The notes under the pieces: generated by a model | The model's input: only the letters and a program-made list of their open reading frames with translations | Told to the model about the DNA's origin: nothing | Database searches by the model: none | Position numbers and translations under genes: made by a program | In this document: positions 9,230-17,893 of the stretch, in pieces | Position numbering within the stretch: the first letter of the stretch is position 1 | How the letters are laid out: each line of letters begins with the position of its first letter | Assembly (NCBI RefSeq): GCF_001189845.1 | Contig: NZ_LFLZ01000046.1 | Coordinates: 1-64,000, forward strand | DNA: 64,000 bases | Origin: Bradyrhizobium tropiciagri | Lineage (GTDB): Bacteria; Pseudomonadota; Alphaproteobacteria; Rhizobiales; Xanthobacteraceae | Direction of reading: 5' to 3'

Positions 9230-10393
9230 CTACTCCGCCAACTGGAAGCACGCGAAGCGGTCGAGCTCCTCCTCGATGCGGCGCTTCAGCTCCTTGCGCC
9301 CCGCCTGCTTCTTGCCGTTGCCGACCCAGCTCCATTTCTGCATCAGGAGCTTCTTGTTCTGCCGGTCGGTCTTCAGGTCGAGGGCGGCAACGATGTCGTC
9401 GCCGACCAGCACCGGCAGCGCGAAATAGCCGAACAGGCGCTTCTCCTTCGGCACATAGGCCTCGAAGCGGTGGCCGTAGCCGAAGAACAGCTCGGTGCGC
9501 TTGCGCTGGATGATCAGGGGATCGAACGGCGAGAGGATGTGAACGAGGGCGGGATCCCCCTCGCCGGTCGCTTCCAGCACCTCGGGCCGCGCCCAATGCT
9601 CCTGCTTGCCGGCGCCGTCGAGCGCGATCGGCACCAGCTCCTTGCGGCGCACCCTCGCCTCGATCAAGCCACGCACCGCCTTCTTGCTCGGCGCGTCGAG
9701 ATGGCAGATCGAGTCTAGGCTGACGATGCCCTGCGAACGCAGCGCGCGGTCGAGCAAATACGCGGTCCGGGCCGAGGCCGGCGCGGGCTTCGGCGGCTTG
9801 TCCCAACCGAAATGCCTGCTCATCAGCTCGTAGGTCTTCAGCATGCCGGCGCGCTCGCTGATCGTGACCACGCCGCCATAGAAGGCGAGCTGCAGCGCGC
9901 GCTTGGAGGGTTTCCGGCTCTGCCAGAGATGCTCCTTCTCGGTCAGCACGTCGTCGTCGATGTCGCGGATCGTCAGCGGCCCCTCGCGCAGCAGCCGCAT
10001 GATCTTGCGCGTATCCGACGGCGTCACCGACGAATACCATTTGTGCCCATCGCGCTTATGCGCCTTCATGACCGGCAGGAAAATGCCGATGTCCTTGGAC
10101 GGAATGTAGGACAGCGCGTGCGTCCAATATTCGAACACGCTCTTGTCCTGGCTCTGCGCCTGCTTGAGGTCGGCGCGGCGGTAGTCCGGAATCCGGCTGA
10201 ACAGGATGTGGTGATGGCAGCGCTCGATCACGTTGATGGTATCGATCTGCACATAGCCGAGATGGTCGACGGCGGCGGCCACCGCTGACGCGCCCTCGCC
10301 GAACGGCGCCTTGGTATCGAGCCGCTGCGCGCGCAGCCAGATGTGGCGGGCAGCGGCAGTGTTCAACTGAAGGGGTTCGGCGGCGCGGGGCAT
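9230..10393 (-). CDS. YcaQ/AlkZ-family DNA glycosylase-like winged-helix protein
   Basis: A 387-residue protein of the HTH_42 (YcaQ/AlkZ) family, built of tandem winged-helix domains. Characterised members unhook interstrand DNA crosslinks or excise alkylated bases. The family's catalytic QxD signature is present as QID at about residues 49-51, in LGYVQIDTINVIERCHHHIL. Other family segments include EYWTHALSYIP, LSPFDPLIIQRKR and LFGYFALPVLVGDDIVAALDLK. Length is normal and the ATG at 10393 gives a complete N-terminus. It is a single gene, so the lesion it acts on cannot be inferred from context. Confidence 0.87.
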   Translation of the reverse strand: MPRAAEPLQLNTAAARHIWLRAQRLDTKAPFGEGASAVAAAVDHLGYVQIDTINVIERCHHHILFSRIPDYRRADLKQAQSQDKSVFEYWTHALSYIPSKDIGIFLPVMKAHKRDGHKWYSSVTPSDTRKIMRLLREGPLTIRDIDDDVLTEKEHLWQSRKPSKRALQLAFYGGVVTISERAGMLKTYELMSRHFGWDKPPKPAPASARTAYLLDRALRSQGIVSLDSICHLDAPSKKAVRGLIEARVRRKELVPIALDGAGKQEHWARPEVLEATGEGDPALVHILSPFDPLIIQRKRTELFFGYGHRFEAYVPKEKRLFGYFALPVLVGDDIVAALDLKTDRQNKKLLMQKWSWVGNGKKQAGRKELKRRIEEELDRFACFQLAE

Positions 10394-10602
10394 TGCCCGA
10401 CAATGTAGTGAGATTCGCGCGCGTGTGGAGAGCCGATCCGGGGAAATCGGCTCCGCGTCATCGCGTCATCACGCAGCCTTTGGCGCGCGGGTGCCTCCAA
10501 CGGCGCAGCAGCCAAGCCGGATGCAGGCAAGTTCGCTGTAAATCTATCACTTCGGCATGAGGACCTCGCGCGGATAGCGACGATCATCGGCGGCCGCCGT
10601 TC

Positions 10603-10630
10603 GCCAGGGTGGAGGTTGCCCCACCCTGGC
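10603..10630 (-). terminator. Hairpin after the FAH-family gene
   Basis: GCCAGGGTGG and CCACCCTGGC are perfect 10-bp complements around an 8-nt loop, just beyond the stop at 10646. No T run follows, so it is a weak intrinsic terminator or an mRNA-end stabiliser. Confidence 0.5.
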
Positions 10631-10645
10631 CACGGTGTTCATCGC

Positions 10646-11470
10646 TCAATGACGAATCTCGTGCCGCTGGTCCCCGAGATTGGTGATACCGCATTCCAGC
10701 ACGTCTCCCGGCGTCAGGAACCGGTTCTTGCCGAAGCCGACGCCGGGAGGCGTTCCGGTCGCCAGAAGGTCGCCCGGAAGCAGCGTCATATGCCTGGAGA
10801 AATAAGCCAACATTTCGTTGACCGAAAACAGCATGTCGCTGGTACTGCCCTGTTGCTCGTATCGGCCATTCACCTTGGTCCATAGGTCGAGGTTCATGCC
10901 ATCGATGCCGGTGGTCAGGTAGGGCCCGATCGGCGTGTAGCCTGGCCGCGATTTGGCGCGGACAAGATGCTGGCCGCCCTCGCTATCGACCTGGGTGGCG
11001 CGGTCGGAAATATCGTTGAGGCAAACATAGCCGAAGATATAGTTCGGCGCCTCCGCGGCCGTGATGTCCTGCGCTTCGCGTCCGACCACGATTGCCAATT
11101 CCACTTCCCAGTCCAGCTTCGTGCCCGCATTCGGCCCGCGAGAGATCGGATCGCCAGGTCCGGCCAGGGAGGTAACCGCCTTCAGGAACACCTCGGGTTC
11201 AGTCGGCGGCTTCATTTTGAATTCCTCGATGTGCTTTTTGTAGTTGAAGCCGGTAGCTGAGATCTGCCGCAGGCCGCTGATCGGCGCGAGATAGTTGAAC
11301 GGGCCGCGGACTGGCGACAGTCCCGTTGTGTCCACCGCCTTCAAGGCGCCGCTCGCGATGGCCTCTGGCGTGATGTCCGACACGATCGGACGGAGGTCCA
11401 GATGTTCATCGCCTCTGAGGACGACGGGGATGATCCCATTTTCGGTGAGTACGCGCGCAAACTGTTGCAT
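10646..11470 (-). CDS. Fumarylacetoacetate hydrolase (FAH) family protein
   Basis: A 274-residue enzyme of the FAH superfamily, which hydrolyses or decarboxylates C-C bonds in 2,4-dioxo acids at the end of aromatic and sugar-acid pathways. The metal ligands are visible: DWEVELAIVVG supplies Glu122 and Glu124, and YVCLNDISDRATQ supplies Asp153. The later GDLLATGTPPGVG loop is also standard. It starts at the ATG at 11470 (AAGGAC upstream) and is divergent from a LysR regulator 187 bp away, which probably controls it. The substrate is unknown. Acylpyruvates and 2,4-diketo-3-deoxy sugar acids are typical. Confidence 0.87.
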   Translation of the reverse strand: MQQFARVLTENGIIPVVLRGDEHLDLRPIVSDITPEAIASGALKAVDTTGLSPVRGPFNYLAPISGLRQISATGFNYKKHIEEFKMKPPTEPEVFLKAVTSLAGPGDPISRGPNAGTKLDWEVELAIVVGREAQDITAAEAPNYIFGYVCLNDISDRATQVDSEGGQHLVRAKSRPGYTPIGPYLTTGIDGMNLDLWTKVNGRYEQQGSTSDMLFSVNEMLAYFSRHMTLLPGDLLATGTPPGVGFGKNRFLTPGDVLECGITNLGDQRHEIRH

Positions 11471-11632
11471 GGTCGATTGTCCTTTTTCGATGCGGCCGTC
11501 ATCGGTCGCGCCGCGGAATTGCGGCGGCCGGCGAAAACCCTCGGTCGGTTGCTGAATTGACGCGTCCTATCGCCGCGTCTGGTGTGAAGGTAGGCTCTTG
11601 AACTATAACCGTCCAAGATCGTTTTCTTACCC

Positions 11633-11649
11633 ATTCCATAAGCAGGAAT
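11633..11649. promoter_or_regulatory. Candidate LysR-type binding site in divergent promoter region
   Basis: ATTCC-N7-GGAAT is an inverted repeat ending 8 bp before the LysR start codon. A second weak dyad, TCTTG-N13-CAAGA, lies at 11596-11618. Either could be the autoregulatory or activation site for the FAH gene. This is inference from position only. Confidence 0.35.
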
Positions 11650-11657
11650 TATAGACG

Positions 11658-12542
11658 ATGCTGCTCCGCCATATCCGCTATTTGAAGGCAGTCGCCGATC
11701 TCGGCAGCTTCACCCGGGCGGCTCAAACGCTCCATGTCTCGCAACCAGCCCTTTCGCAACAAATCAAGGAATTGGAGGAGCGATTGGGCGCGCAATTGCT
11801 TGATCGCAGCGGACGCCAGGTTCGCCCCACAGATTTGGGGAGCGCCTATCTGGAGCGCGTGCACCGTGCGTTGAACGAACTCGAGGAAGGCGGCCGCGCC
11901 ATCCGCGATGTCGAGGATTTGTCCGCCGGCTCGCTTCGTCTCGGAATCACGCCTACGGTCGCCGCCTATTTGATCGGTCCGGTGTCGCGGCGCTTTCGCG
12001 CCAGCTATCCAAATATCAAGCTCTCGATTCTCGTTTCGTCGCATGAAGAGATCGAACCGGCGCTGATCGATGACAGACTTGATCTCGGGATCGGTTTTGG
12101 CGACCTGTTGTCTGAAGACATCGAGGGGATACTGCTTCATGTGGAGCGCCTTGCGCTGATCGTAAGTGCGAAGCGATCGTCGGTGCGCAAGACCGTCGTG
12201 ACCGCGGCCGAAGCCGCCAGCACCCCGCTCGCACTACTGGACTCGTCTTTCTCGATCCGTCGGACGGTAGAGCGCTATTTTCGGCACGAAGACCTTCGGC
12301 CGCAAATAGCCGTGGAAGCGAATTCCATTTCGACGCTGCTTGAGCTCGTCCGCATGACCGACCTTGCGACCATCCTTCCGGAAAATGTCGGTGGTGCAAG
12401 CCTGTCCACTATCAAGATGAACCCTGCGTTCGAACCTCGACGCGCCGCGCTGCTGCGCCGCCGCAATGCCTACTGTTCGGCGGCAGCCAGGGCCTTCATC
12501 GCCACGACACAACGGGTTGCTGCGGAATTCGCCGAGGGGTGA
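11658..12542 (+). CDS. LysR-family transcriptional regulator (CynR-like)
   Basis: A 294-residue LysR-type regulator. The N-terminal winged helix (GSFTRAAQTLHVSQPALSQQIKELEERLG, about residues 16-44) is followed by the linker helix and a periplasmic-binding-protein-like effector domain. It is transcribed divergently from the FAH-family hydrolase, the usual arrangement for a LysR protein and its target. The co-inducer is probably a substrate or product of that hydrolase. Ends at 12542. Confidence 0.9.
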   Translation: MLLRHIRYLKAVADLGSFTRAAQTLHVSQPALSQQIKELEERLGAQLLDRSGRQVRPTDLGSAYLERVHRALNELEEGGRAIRDVEDLSAGSLRLGITPTVAAYLIGPVSRRFRASYPNIKLSILVSSHEEIEPALIDDRLDLGIGFGDLLSEDIEGILLHVERLALIVSAKRSSVRKTVVTAAEAASTPLALLDSSFSIRRTVERYFRHEDLRPQIAVEANSISTLLELVRMTDLATILPENVGGASLSTIKMNPAFEPRRAALLRRRNAYCSAAARAFIATTQRVAAEFAEG

Positions 12543-12704
12543 CGCGGCACATCGAATTCGCGCGCTTAGATCGCGCCGCCTTATGGTCCCGGCAAGCCCA
12601 ACTGTGACTCATATCACATTCATGGCTTTGAACTGGTTCTAGGTTCCCGGCATCAAAACGACAGCAAGCCCGATTGGGCTGGCCTGACATTTAAGGACGA
12701 AGCC

Positions 12705-13334
12705 ATGACCCGCTCTCATTCCTTGTCTCTTTTGACAATCGGCGCTGCGCTGTCGATGACGGCGGGCGTCGCACTGGCCGGCAGCGACACCGTTCCGGCC
12801 GCCCAGATCCTCAATGCGCTGAAGCCGAAGTCGGCTACCCGCAGCCTCTCCGGCGCACAGGTCGACCCGGCAGCGACGGCCAAGGAGACAAGCTTCCTCA
12901 ACACCGTTCGCAACCGGCAGACCCGCTCGCTGTCATTGGGCGAACGCCAGGAGATCGCCGACATCGCCGCCAACAAGCCGAAGATCGATCTGGAGATTCA
13001 TTTCGACTACAACTCGGCGCAGATCGCCAAAGGCTCGACCCAGGCGGTGCAGGAGCTCGGCAAGGCGCTGTCGGACGCCAGCATGAAGGGCTCGACCTTC
13101 GTCCTCGCCGGCCACACCGACGCGATCGGCAGCGAGGCCTATAACCAGGATCTCTCGGAACGCCGCGCCGACACCATCAAGACCTATCTGGTCGAGCATT
13201 ACGGCCTGAACGGCTCCGATCTCGTGACCGTCGGCTATGGCAAGACCCGGCCGAAGGATCCGAACGCGCCAATGGACCCGACCAATCGCCGCGTGCAGGT
13301 CGTCAACATGGATACCAAGACGGCGCAGCAGTAA
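12705..13334 (+). CDS. OmpA-family outer-membrane/peptidoglycan-binding protein
   Basis: A 209-residue protein with a Sec signal peptide (cleavage after VALA near residue 25), a short linker region, and a C-terminal OmpA domain (about 95-205). The domain shows the peptidoglycan-binding pattern: IHFDYNSAQI, LAGHTDAIGSEAYNQDLSERRADTIKTYL, TVGYGKTRPKDPN and NRRVQVV. No beta-barrel precedes it, so it is probably a periplasmic or lipoprotein-independent anchor rather than a porin. AAGGACG lies upstream of the ATG. It ends convergently with the GT39 gene at a shared hairpin. Confidence 0.9.
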   Translation: MTRSHSLSLLTIGAALSMTAGVALAGSDTVPAAQILNALKPKSATRSLSGAQVDPAATAKETSFLNTVRNRQTRSLSLGERQEIADIAANKPKIDLEIHFDYNSAQIAKGSTQAVQELGKALSDASMKGSTFVLAGHTDAIGSEAYNQDLSERRADTIKTYLVEHYGLNGSDLVTVGYGKTRPKDPNAPMDPTNRRVQVVNMDTKTAQQ

Positions 13335-13347
13335 TCTCCCGAACTTC

Positions 13348-13380
13348 CGATCCGCCTGTCCGACCCCGGCAGGCGGATCG
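13348..13380. terminator. Bidirectional terminator between convergent genes
   Basis: CGATCCGCCTG and CAGGCGGATCG are perfect 11-bp arms around an 11-nt loop. The hairpin sits exactly between the stop of the OmpA gene (13334) and the stop of the GT39 gene (13397). CTTGTTTC follows on the plus strand. Confidence 0.7.
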
Positions 13381-13396
13381 CTTGTTTCGGAAGGAT

Positions 13397-14854
13397 TCAA
13401 ATCCAGTTCTGGAACAGCATCAGCCGATTGAAGGTCGCGATCGACGTCTCGATCGCGGCGACCGTGATCGGCAGCATCGCGACGAAGCCCGCGCATCCGA
13501 CGGCGACGAAGGCCCACAGCAGCCAGCGCGGCGCCCCCTTGCGCGTCAGCGCATAGACCAGCACAAAGCTCGCCGTGGTCGCGGCCGGCAGATAGTAATA
13601 GATGAATCCGAGCGTGCGCGGCAGCAGCGCCCAGGCGAGATACGGGCCGAGATAGAACGCAAGCACGAGAAACGCATCGCGGCTGCGGGCGACGATCCAG
13701 TCGCGCAGCGCGACGATCAGCGCGATCAATGCCGGCCACAAGATCAGCGGATTGCCGAGAAACACGACCGCCGCGAACCTGTCATCGCCGACCTTCTCGA
13801 ACAGATACCAGACCGGGCGCACCAGGAACGGCCAGGACGGCCATGAGCTCATATAGGTGTGGCCCGCAATCGCGGTCGTGGTGTTGTCGGCGAAGATGCG
13901 GCGCTGCGCCTCGATGATGTCGCTGAACGAGAGGCCGTAGAGCGGCACGAAGGTCGCGAGATAGACGGCCGACGGGATCAGCACGAAACAGATGATGAAG
14001 TGCGGCAGACGGAAATCCGGCCACAGGTCCGGCTGGTACCAATCCTGATCATTGGCATCGGCAAAGCGCGTGCGCCAGCCCTGCATCAGGCGGATCGCCA
14101 CGACGATCGCGACACAGGTCGCGAGCACGAACAACCCGCTCCATTTGCAGGCACACGCCAGCCCCGCGGCCAATCCCGCAAGCGCGAAGGCAGACTGCGG
14201 CCGAGCCTGCCTGAAGCCACGGATGAAAGCTGCAATCGCGAACAGACAGAAGGCGAGCGCGAAAATATCCAGCATCGCGATCCGCGACTGCACGAACAGC
14301 ATCTGGTTGCAGAAGGCCAGCAGCACGGCTGCGATCGCGCGTTCCTGCGACTTAAACAGCGCGAGCGCGCCGAGATAGACGGCGACCAGCGCCAGCGCGC
14401 CGAACAGCGCCGCGGGATAGCGCCATCCGAGCGGCACGTCGCCGAACGCCTTGATCGAGAGCGCGATGATTTGCTTGGCAAGCGGTGGATGCATCGGGTT
14501 GAGGATCGGGCCCTCGACCATCGGCTGCAGCATCTGCCGCGCCGCCGGCACGTAATGCACCTCATCGAAATAGAGCTTGTCCGGCGCCGTGATCCCGAGC
14601 AGCAGCACGACATGGGCGACGACGAAGATGATCGCCGCGACGATCGCCGTGCGGGCGGCGGGACGCCGCAGAACAGAGGGAGATTTGGATGCGATATTCA
14701 AAGGGCGAGCACGTGGAGGAGAACGAGTGTGAGCGGAGTGTGAGCTACGATCGCGCCGTTGCACGCGACGCGTGTGACCTGTGTGATCGGAACTCACTTT
14801 CGCAACCACCGCGTTGAACGCAATCGAATCGACAGAGACTAACCATCCAGTCAC
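13397..14854 (-). CDS. GT39-type membrane glycosyltransferase (protein O-mannosyltransferase family)
   Basis: Up to 485 residues, with about 10 to 12 membrane helices. The family's catalytic acidic pair in the first extracytoplasmic loop is present (KLYFDEVHYVPAARQML, Asp97-Glu98 from the longest start), as is the NPMHPPLAKQ motif. Such enzymes transfer a sugar from a polyprenyl-phosphate donor to protein or lipid on the periplasmic side. The first ~50 residues are Arg-rich and unlike the family. A TTG near 14701 is a plausible shorter start, so the N-terminus is uncertain. It is divergent from the FecR gene. Confidence 0.8.
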   Translation of the reverse strand: MTGWLVSVDSIAFNAVVAKVSSDHTGHTRRVQRRDRSSHSAHTRSPPRARPLNIASKSPSVLRRPAARTAIVAAIIFVVAHVVLLLGITAPDKLYFDEVHYVPAARQMLQPMVEGPILNPMHPPLAKQIIALSIKAFGDVPLGWRYPAALFGALALVAVYLGALALFKSQERAIAAVLLAFCNQMLFVQSRIAMLDIFALAFCLFAIAAFIRGFRQARPQSAFALAGLAAGLACACKWSGLFVLATCVAIVVAIRLMQGWRTRFADANDQDWYQPDLWPDFRLPHFIICFVLIPSAVYLATFVPLYGLSFSDIIEAQRRIFADNTTTAIAGHTYMSSWPSWPFLVRPVWYLFEKVGDDRFAAVVFLGNPLILWPALIALIVALRDWIVARSRDAFLVLAFYLGPYLAWALLPRTLGFIYYYLPAATTASFVLVYALTRKGAPRWLLWAFVAVGCAGFVAMLPITVAAIETSIATFNRLMLFQNWI

Positions 14855-14938
14855 CTCGGGGGAGTTTGTGACATATATACAATATCAGATGCATGCCCGA
14901 TCCGGTACGATGACTGCGTTCAGTCGATCGGTATTGCA

Positions 14939-15643
14939 ATGAATTTGCCTCGCAGCCTTTTTTCCCTGCTTGCACTCGGTCTTTTCGTCGCCCTGACGGC
15001 GCATTCCGCTCAGGCGCAGACCCGCGTCGGCGAAGCGGCGATGGTGAAGAACGAGGTCGTCCGCGTAGCGGCTGCAACCACGCCGATCAATGTCGGCGAC
15101 GCGCTGCTGCGCGATGAGACGGTGCGCACCGGTCTCGAGAGCGCCGCGCGGCTGGTGATGGCCGACAGCACCAACCTCTCGCTCGGACCGAATGCCTCAC
15201 TCAAGCTCGATCGCACCGTGTTCGACGACGAGCATCATTATCGCGATGTCGCGGTCCGCCTGACCTCGGGTGCGTTCCGCTTCGTCACCGGCCACTCGGA
15301 CAAGGCGGCCTACAAGATCACCACGCCGCTTGCGACCATCGGTGTTCGCGGCACGGTGCTCGACATCCTGTCACAGCGCGGCAAAACCACCGTGGTGTTG
15401 CAGGAAGGCGCTTCGACGGTGTGTACGTCGAACCGGCAGTGCATCGACCTGACCCAGCCCGGCGACACCGCAATCATCACCTCGAGCGGCGGCCGCACCA
15501 CGATCCAGAAGATCAACAACCCGCCCTGGACCTTTGCGGCGACCTGCACCCAGGCCGCGGGCCTCTGCACCGTCACCCAGTTCGCGGATGCGTCACCGGT
15601 GACGCCGCCGGTCGACGACACCGGAATGCTGTGCGGACGGTGA
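14939..15643 (+). CDS. Exported FecR-domain protein
   Basis: A 234-residue protein with a Sec signal (cleavage near residue 26, AQA/Q) and a FecR domain (about 45-150). The typical GDALLRDETVRTGLESAARLVMADSTNLSLGPNASLKL is followed by TPLATIGVRGTVLDI and the VVLQEGASTV strand. Unlike the sigma-regulator FecR it has no cytoplasmic or transmembrane part, so it is probably a structural or scaffold domain in the periplasm. Its stop lies 2 bp before the next gene, an autotransporter-like protein, so the two are almost certainly co-translated and probably work together. The mature part has several Cys residues (about residues 161-231). Confidence 0.85.
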   Translation: MNLPRSLFSLLALGLFVALTAHSAQAQTRVGEAAMVKNEVVRVAAATTPINVGDALLRDETVRTGLESAARLVMADSTNLSLGPNASLKLDRTVFDDEHHYRDVAVRLTSGAFRFVTGHSDKAAYKITTPLATIGVRGTVLDILSQRGKTTVVLQEGASTVCTSNRQCIDLTQPGDTAIITSSGGRTTIQKINNPPWTFAATCTQAAGLCTVTQFADASPVTPPVDDTGMLCGR

Positions 15644-15645
15644 TA

Positions 15646-16817
15646 ATGGCACGGCGCATCCATTACGTGGTCCTGTCGACGGCTCTGACGTTGGCGCTGT
15701 CGTTCGCGATGCTGCAGGCGCTGGCTGCGCCGGCGCAGGCACAGACTCCAACGCCGAACTGCACGTCGATTCCCGACACCAACCTGTCAGCATTTGTGTC
15801 GCCGAACTGTGGAGCGACGCCCACGCCGACGCCCACTCCCACGCCGACACCTACCCCCACGCCAACACCGACGCCCACGCCCACGCCGACCCCAACGCCG
15901 AGTCCGTCACCGACACCGATCACCGGCGCGCGTCGAGCGGCAGTTCGATCAACAACCTCGCCGACCAGCGCTTCAACCAGATGATCACCAACCGCGTGCT
16001 CGGCTCGGTGCTGCTCGGCGTCAACGAGCAGGTCAATTGCGACGACTGCATCAGCGCGTTCGGCTCGGCCGGGTCGTTCTCGGCCGGCATCCATGGCCGC
16101 AAGACCATCACGCCGAACCTTTCGCTGCTCGCCGGCATCGCCTACACGCAATATGGCGAAGGCGGCTACAACGTCACCAGTGCGCCGATCGGCGCCTTCG
16201 CGCTGCGCTACGACTTCGTCGACTGGGGCTCGTCGCGGCCGTTCTTCGACGTCGGCAGCATCCTCTCGCCGTTGGAGAAGGTGCGCTATACCCGCAGCTA
16301 CACGACCAGCCTCGGCCCGGTGTCGGTCACCGGCCAGACCTCGAGCGAGAATTACGGCGTGTACGGGCGCGCGGGCTGGATCAGCCGGCTGTCGGCGCGC
16401 GACGAGGTCGCGGCCTCGGTTGAGGTCTGGCAGCTATGGCAACGGGTCAAGGGCTACAGCGATCCGGCGATCGCCTTCAATCCGTTCGACGCCACCATCG
16501 CCGACGGCACCGATCGCACCAGCCTGGTCAAGATCGGCGGCCAGTGGACGCATCTGTTCGGATCGAACATCGAAACCAACATCAATGGCGGCTGGGTGCA
16601 ATCCTTCGCCACCCATTCCGGCATAGTCGCCACCGTCACCGGCGATGGCACCATCGTGCCGACGATCGGTAACCAGGGCTGGTTCGAATATGGCGGCCGC
16701 GTCGGCTTCCGCATCACCAAGGGCTGGATCGCCGACCTCTTCCTCAACGGTACCGCCGGACCGCAGCCGGTCGGCAACACGGTGCACGGCGGCGTCGGGC
16801 TGCGGATCAGTTACTAG
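15646..16817 (+). pseudogene. Autotransporter-like outer-membrane barrel with (Pro-Thr)n linker, frameshifted
   Basis: The reading frame opened by the ATG at 15646 gives a signal peptide (cleavage near residue 32), a short Cys-bearing segment and about a dozen Thr-Pro repeats. It then runs into unrelated sequence and stops at 15984. The true continuation is one frame back: SSGSSINNLADQRFNQMITNRVL leads into a complete autotransporter-type beta-barrel that ends with an aromatic residue (GVGLRISY), as outer-membrane insertion requires. Loss of one base near 15925-15945 explains this. The barrel would export or display the Pro-Thr stalk. It is paired with the FecR protein upstream. The break may be a sequencing error. 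Confidence 0.75.
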
Positions 16818-16964
16818 GACGGGCCTCCGGTGTCAGCGGACCGACCCAGCATCCATGGCACAACAACTGCGATGCCGCCAGAGGTGATCGACCTCCGGCG
16901 ACGCCGCGGCTGACAGAATCGCAGCCTCAGCCTCTCATGATACGCGCGGTCCGTGCGGCCCCGT

Positions 16965-17291
16965 TCAGTCGTTGTCCCAGTAGCCATCCGAGTACCCGTC
17001 GCGGTACCCATATGAATAGCCGTGGTCATATCCGCCCGGATATTCGTCGCCGTAATCGTACACGTGACGATGATAGTGGACGACGGGAGGCGAGTAATAA
17101 TCCCGCTCGTAGACATAGGCCGGCGCCGCCCGCGCAGTCATGGTGGAGCCCAACAGGGCTCCGACGGCGAGACCGCCAACCACGCCGGCGGCCACGGCAT
17201 CTCCCCGCCGCCAGCGCGCCATGGCTTCGGTCGATGCAATACATCCCGTCACGATGACCGCTACGGTCGCCAATACAGCTACTCGCGTCAT
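16965..17291 (-). CDS. Small exported Tyr/Gly-rich protein
   Basis: A 108-residue protein of unknown function. The N-terminus is a signal with a possible lipobox (VTGC at about residues 14-17). It is followed by a short hydrophobic Gly/Ala segment (AAGVVGGLAVGALLG), resembling glycine-zipper proteins, and a Tyr/Gly/Asp/His-rich tail with YGYRDGYSDGYW. Such proteins are common in rhizobial cell envelopes, but no role is established. AAGGAT lies upstream of the start at 17291. Confidence 0.65.
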   Translation of the reverse strand: MTRVAVLATVAVIVTGCIASTEAMARWRRGDAVAAGVVGGLAVGALLGSTMTARAAPAYVYERDYYSPPVVHYHRHVYDYGDEYPGGYDHGYSYGYRDGYSDGYWDND

Positions 17292-17461
17292 TCACGCATA
17301 TCCTTATTTGAGTTCGACACCGCGCGGGCCGGTGGCAGCGATCGACCATCGCGCTTACCGCAGGATGACGTCGCCGCGCGACCAGCATCCTGCTTCGCCG
17401 TGCCCTCGGGTCATCTTGTCGGCTGATCCGCGCCGGACATCCGGCCCGCGGCAGAGAGCCT

Positions 17462-17782
17462 CTAGAACGTGACGAGGTCCTTGATCTCGCTCCGGACAAA
17501 TCGCGGCACAACCCGTCTGCCCACGAAGTCGTTCCAGTCCTTGAACTTCGACTTCGTTCTCGCCTCCGTGATTGCAGTCACGGCGCGAACGCTGAGATGC
17601 GGAAGCTTCACCAGTTCGCTGACAGGTGCGGTGTTGAGGTTGATCTTTTCAGCCCAGCTGACCGGCTCCTGTGTCGCGGGTTTCTGGCGGGTCGAACCGG
17701 TCATGGATGGAGATGTCTGCGCGAGGGCGGTCGCACCGATGATACAAACACCGAGGCAGATGCAAACGAACCGAGTGAACAT
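17462..17782 (-). CDS. Exported helix-hairpin-helix (ComEA-like) small protein
   Basis: A 106-residue protein with a signal peptide (ALA/Q at about residue 21). The C-terminal half reads as a single helix-hairpin-helix DNA-binding unit: INLNTAPVSELVKLPHLSVRAVTAITEARTKSKFKDWNDF. This is the ComEA/HhH_3 pattern of proteins that bind incoming DNA in natural competence, although many small HhH proteins in alphaproteobacteria have unknown roles. No other competence gene is adjacent. The start at 17782 carries GGATAG upstream. Confidence 0.75.
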   Translation of the reverse strand: MFTRFVCICLGVCIIGATALAQTSPSMTGSTRQKPATQEPVSWAEKINLNTAPVSELVKLPHLSVRAVTAITEARTKSKFKDWNDFVGRRVVPRFVRSEIKDLVTF

Positions 17783-17893
17783 GGAGCACTATCCTTCACG
17801 ATATGACGCCCTCGACCCGCGGCCGATAAAGCGGGTGCCGATTACCGCAAGCTTACGGTCGCGATCGTCGCAGCGACTTTCTGCAGCATCCGG

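Noticed and set aside
11633-11649. Strong claim that the dyad is the LysR site
   Set aside because: The arms are only five bases and it does not fit the T-N11-A box, so it is kept only as a low-confidence candidate.
15808-15930. Pro-Thr tract as a phase-variable switch by repeat slippage
   Set aside because: The repeating unit is six bases, so loss or gain of units leaves the reading frame unchanged.
15794-16423. Long open frame overlapping the autotransporter gene
   Set aside because: It is the third frame over the Pro-Thr tract and barrel and is Arg-rich, as expected for shadow frames of GC-rich genes.
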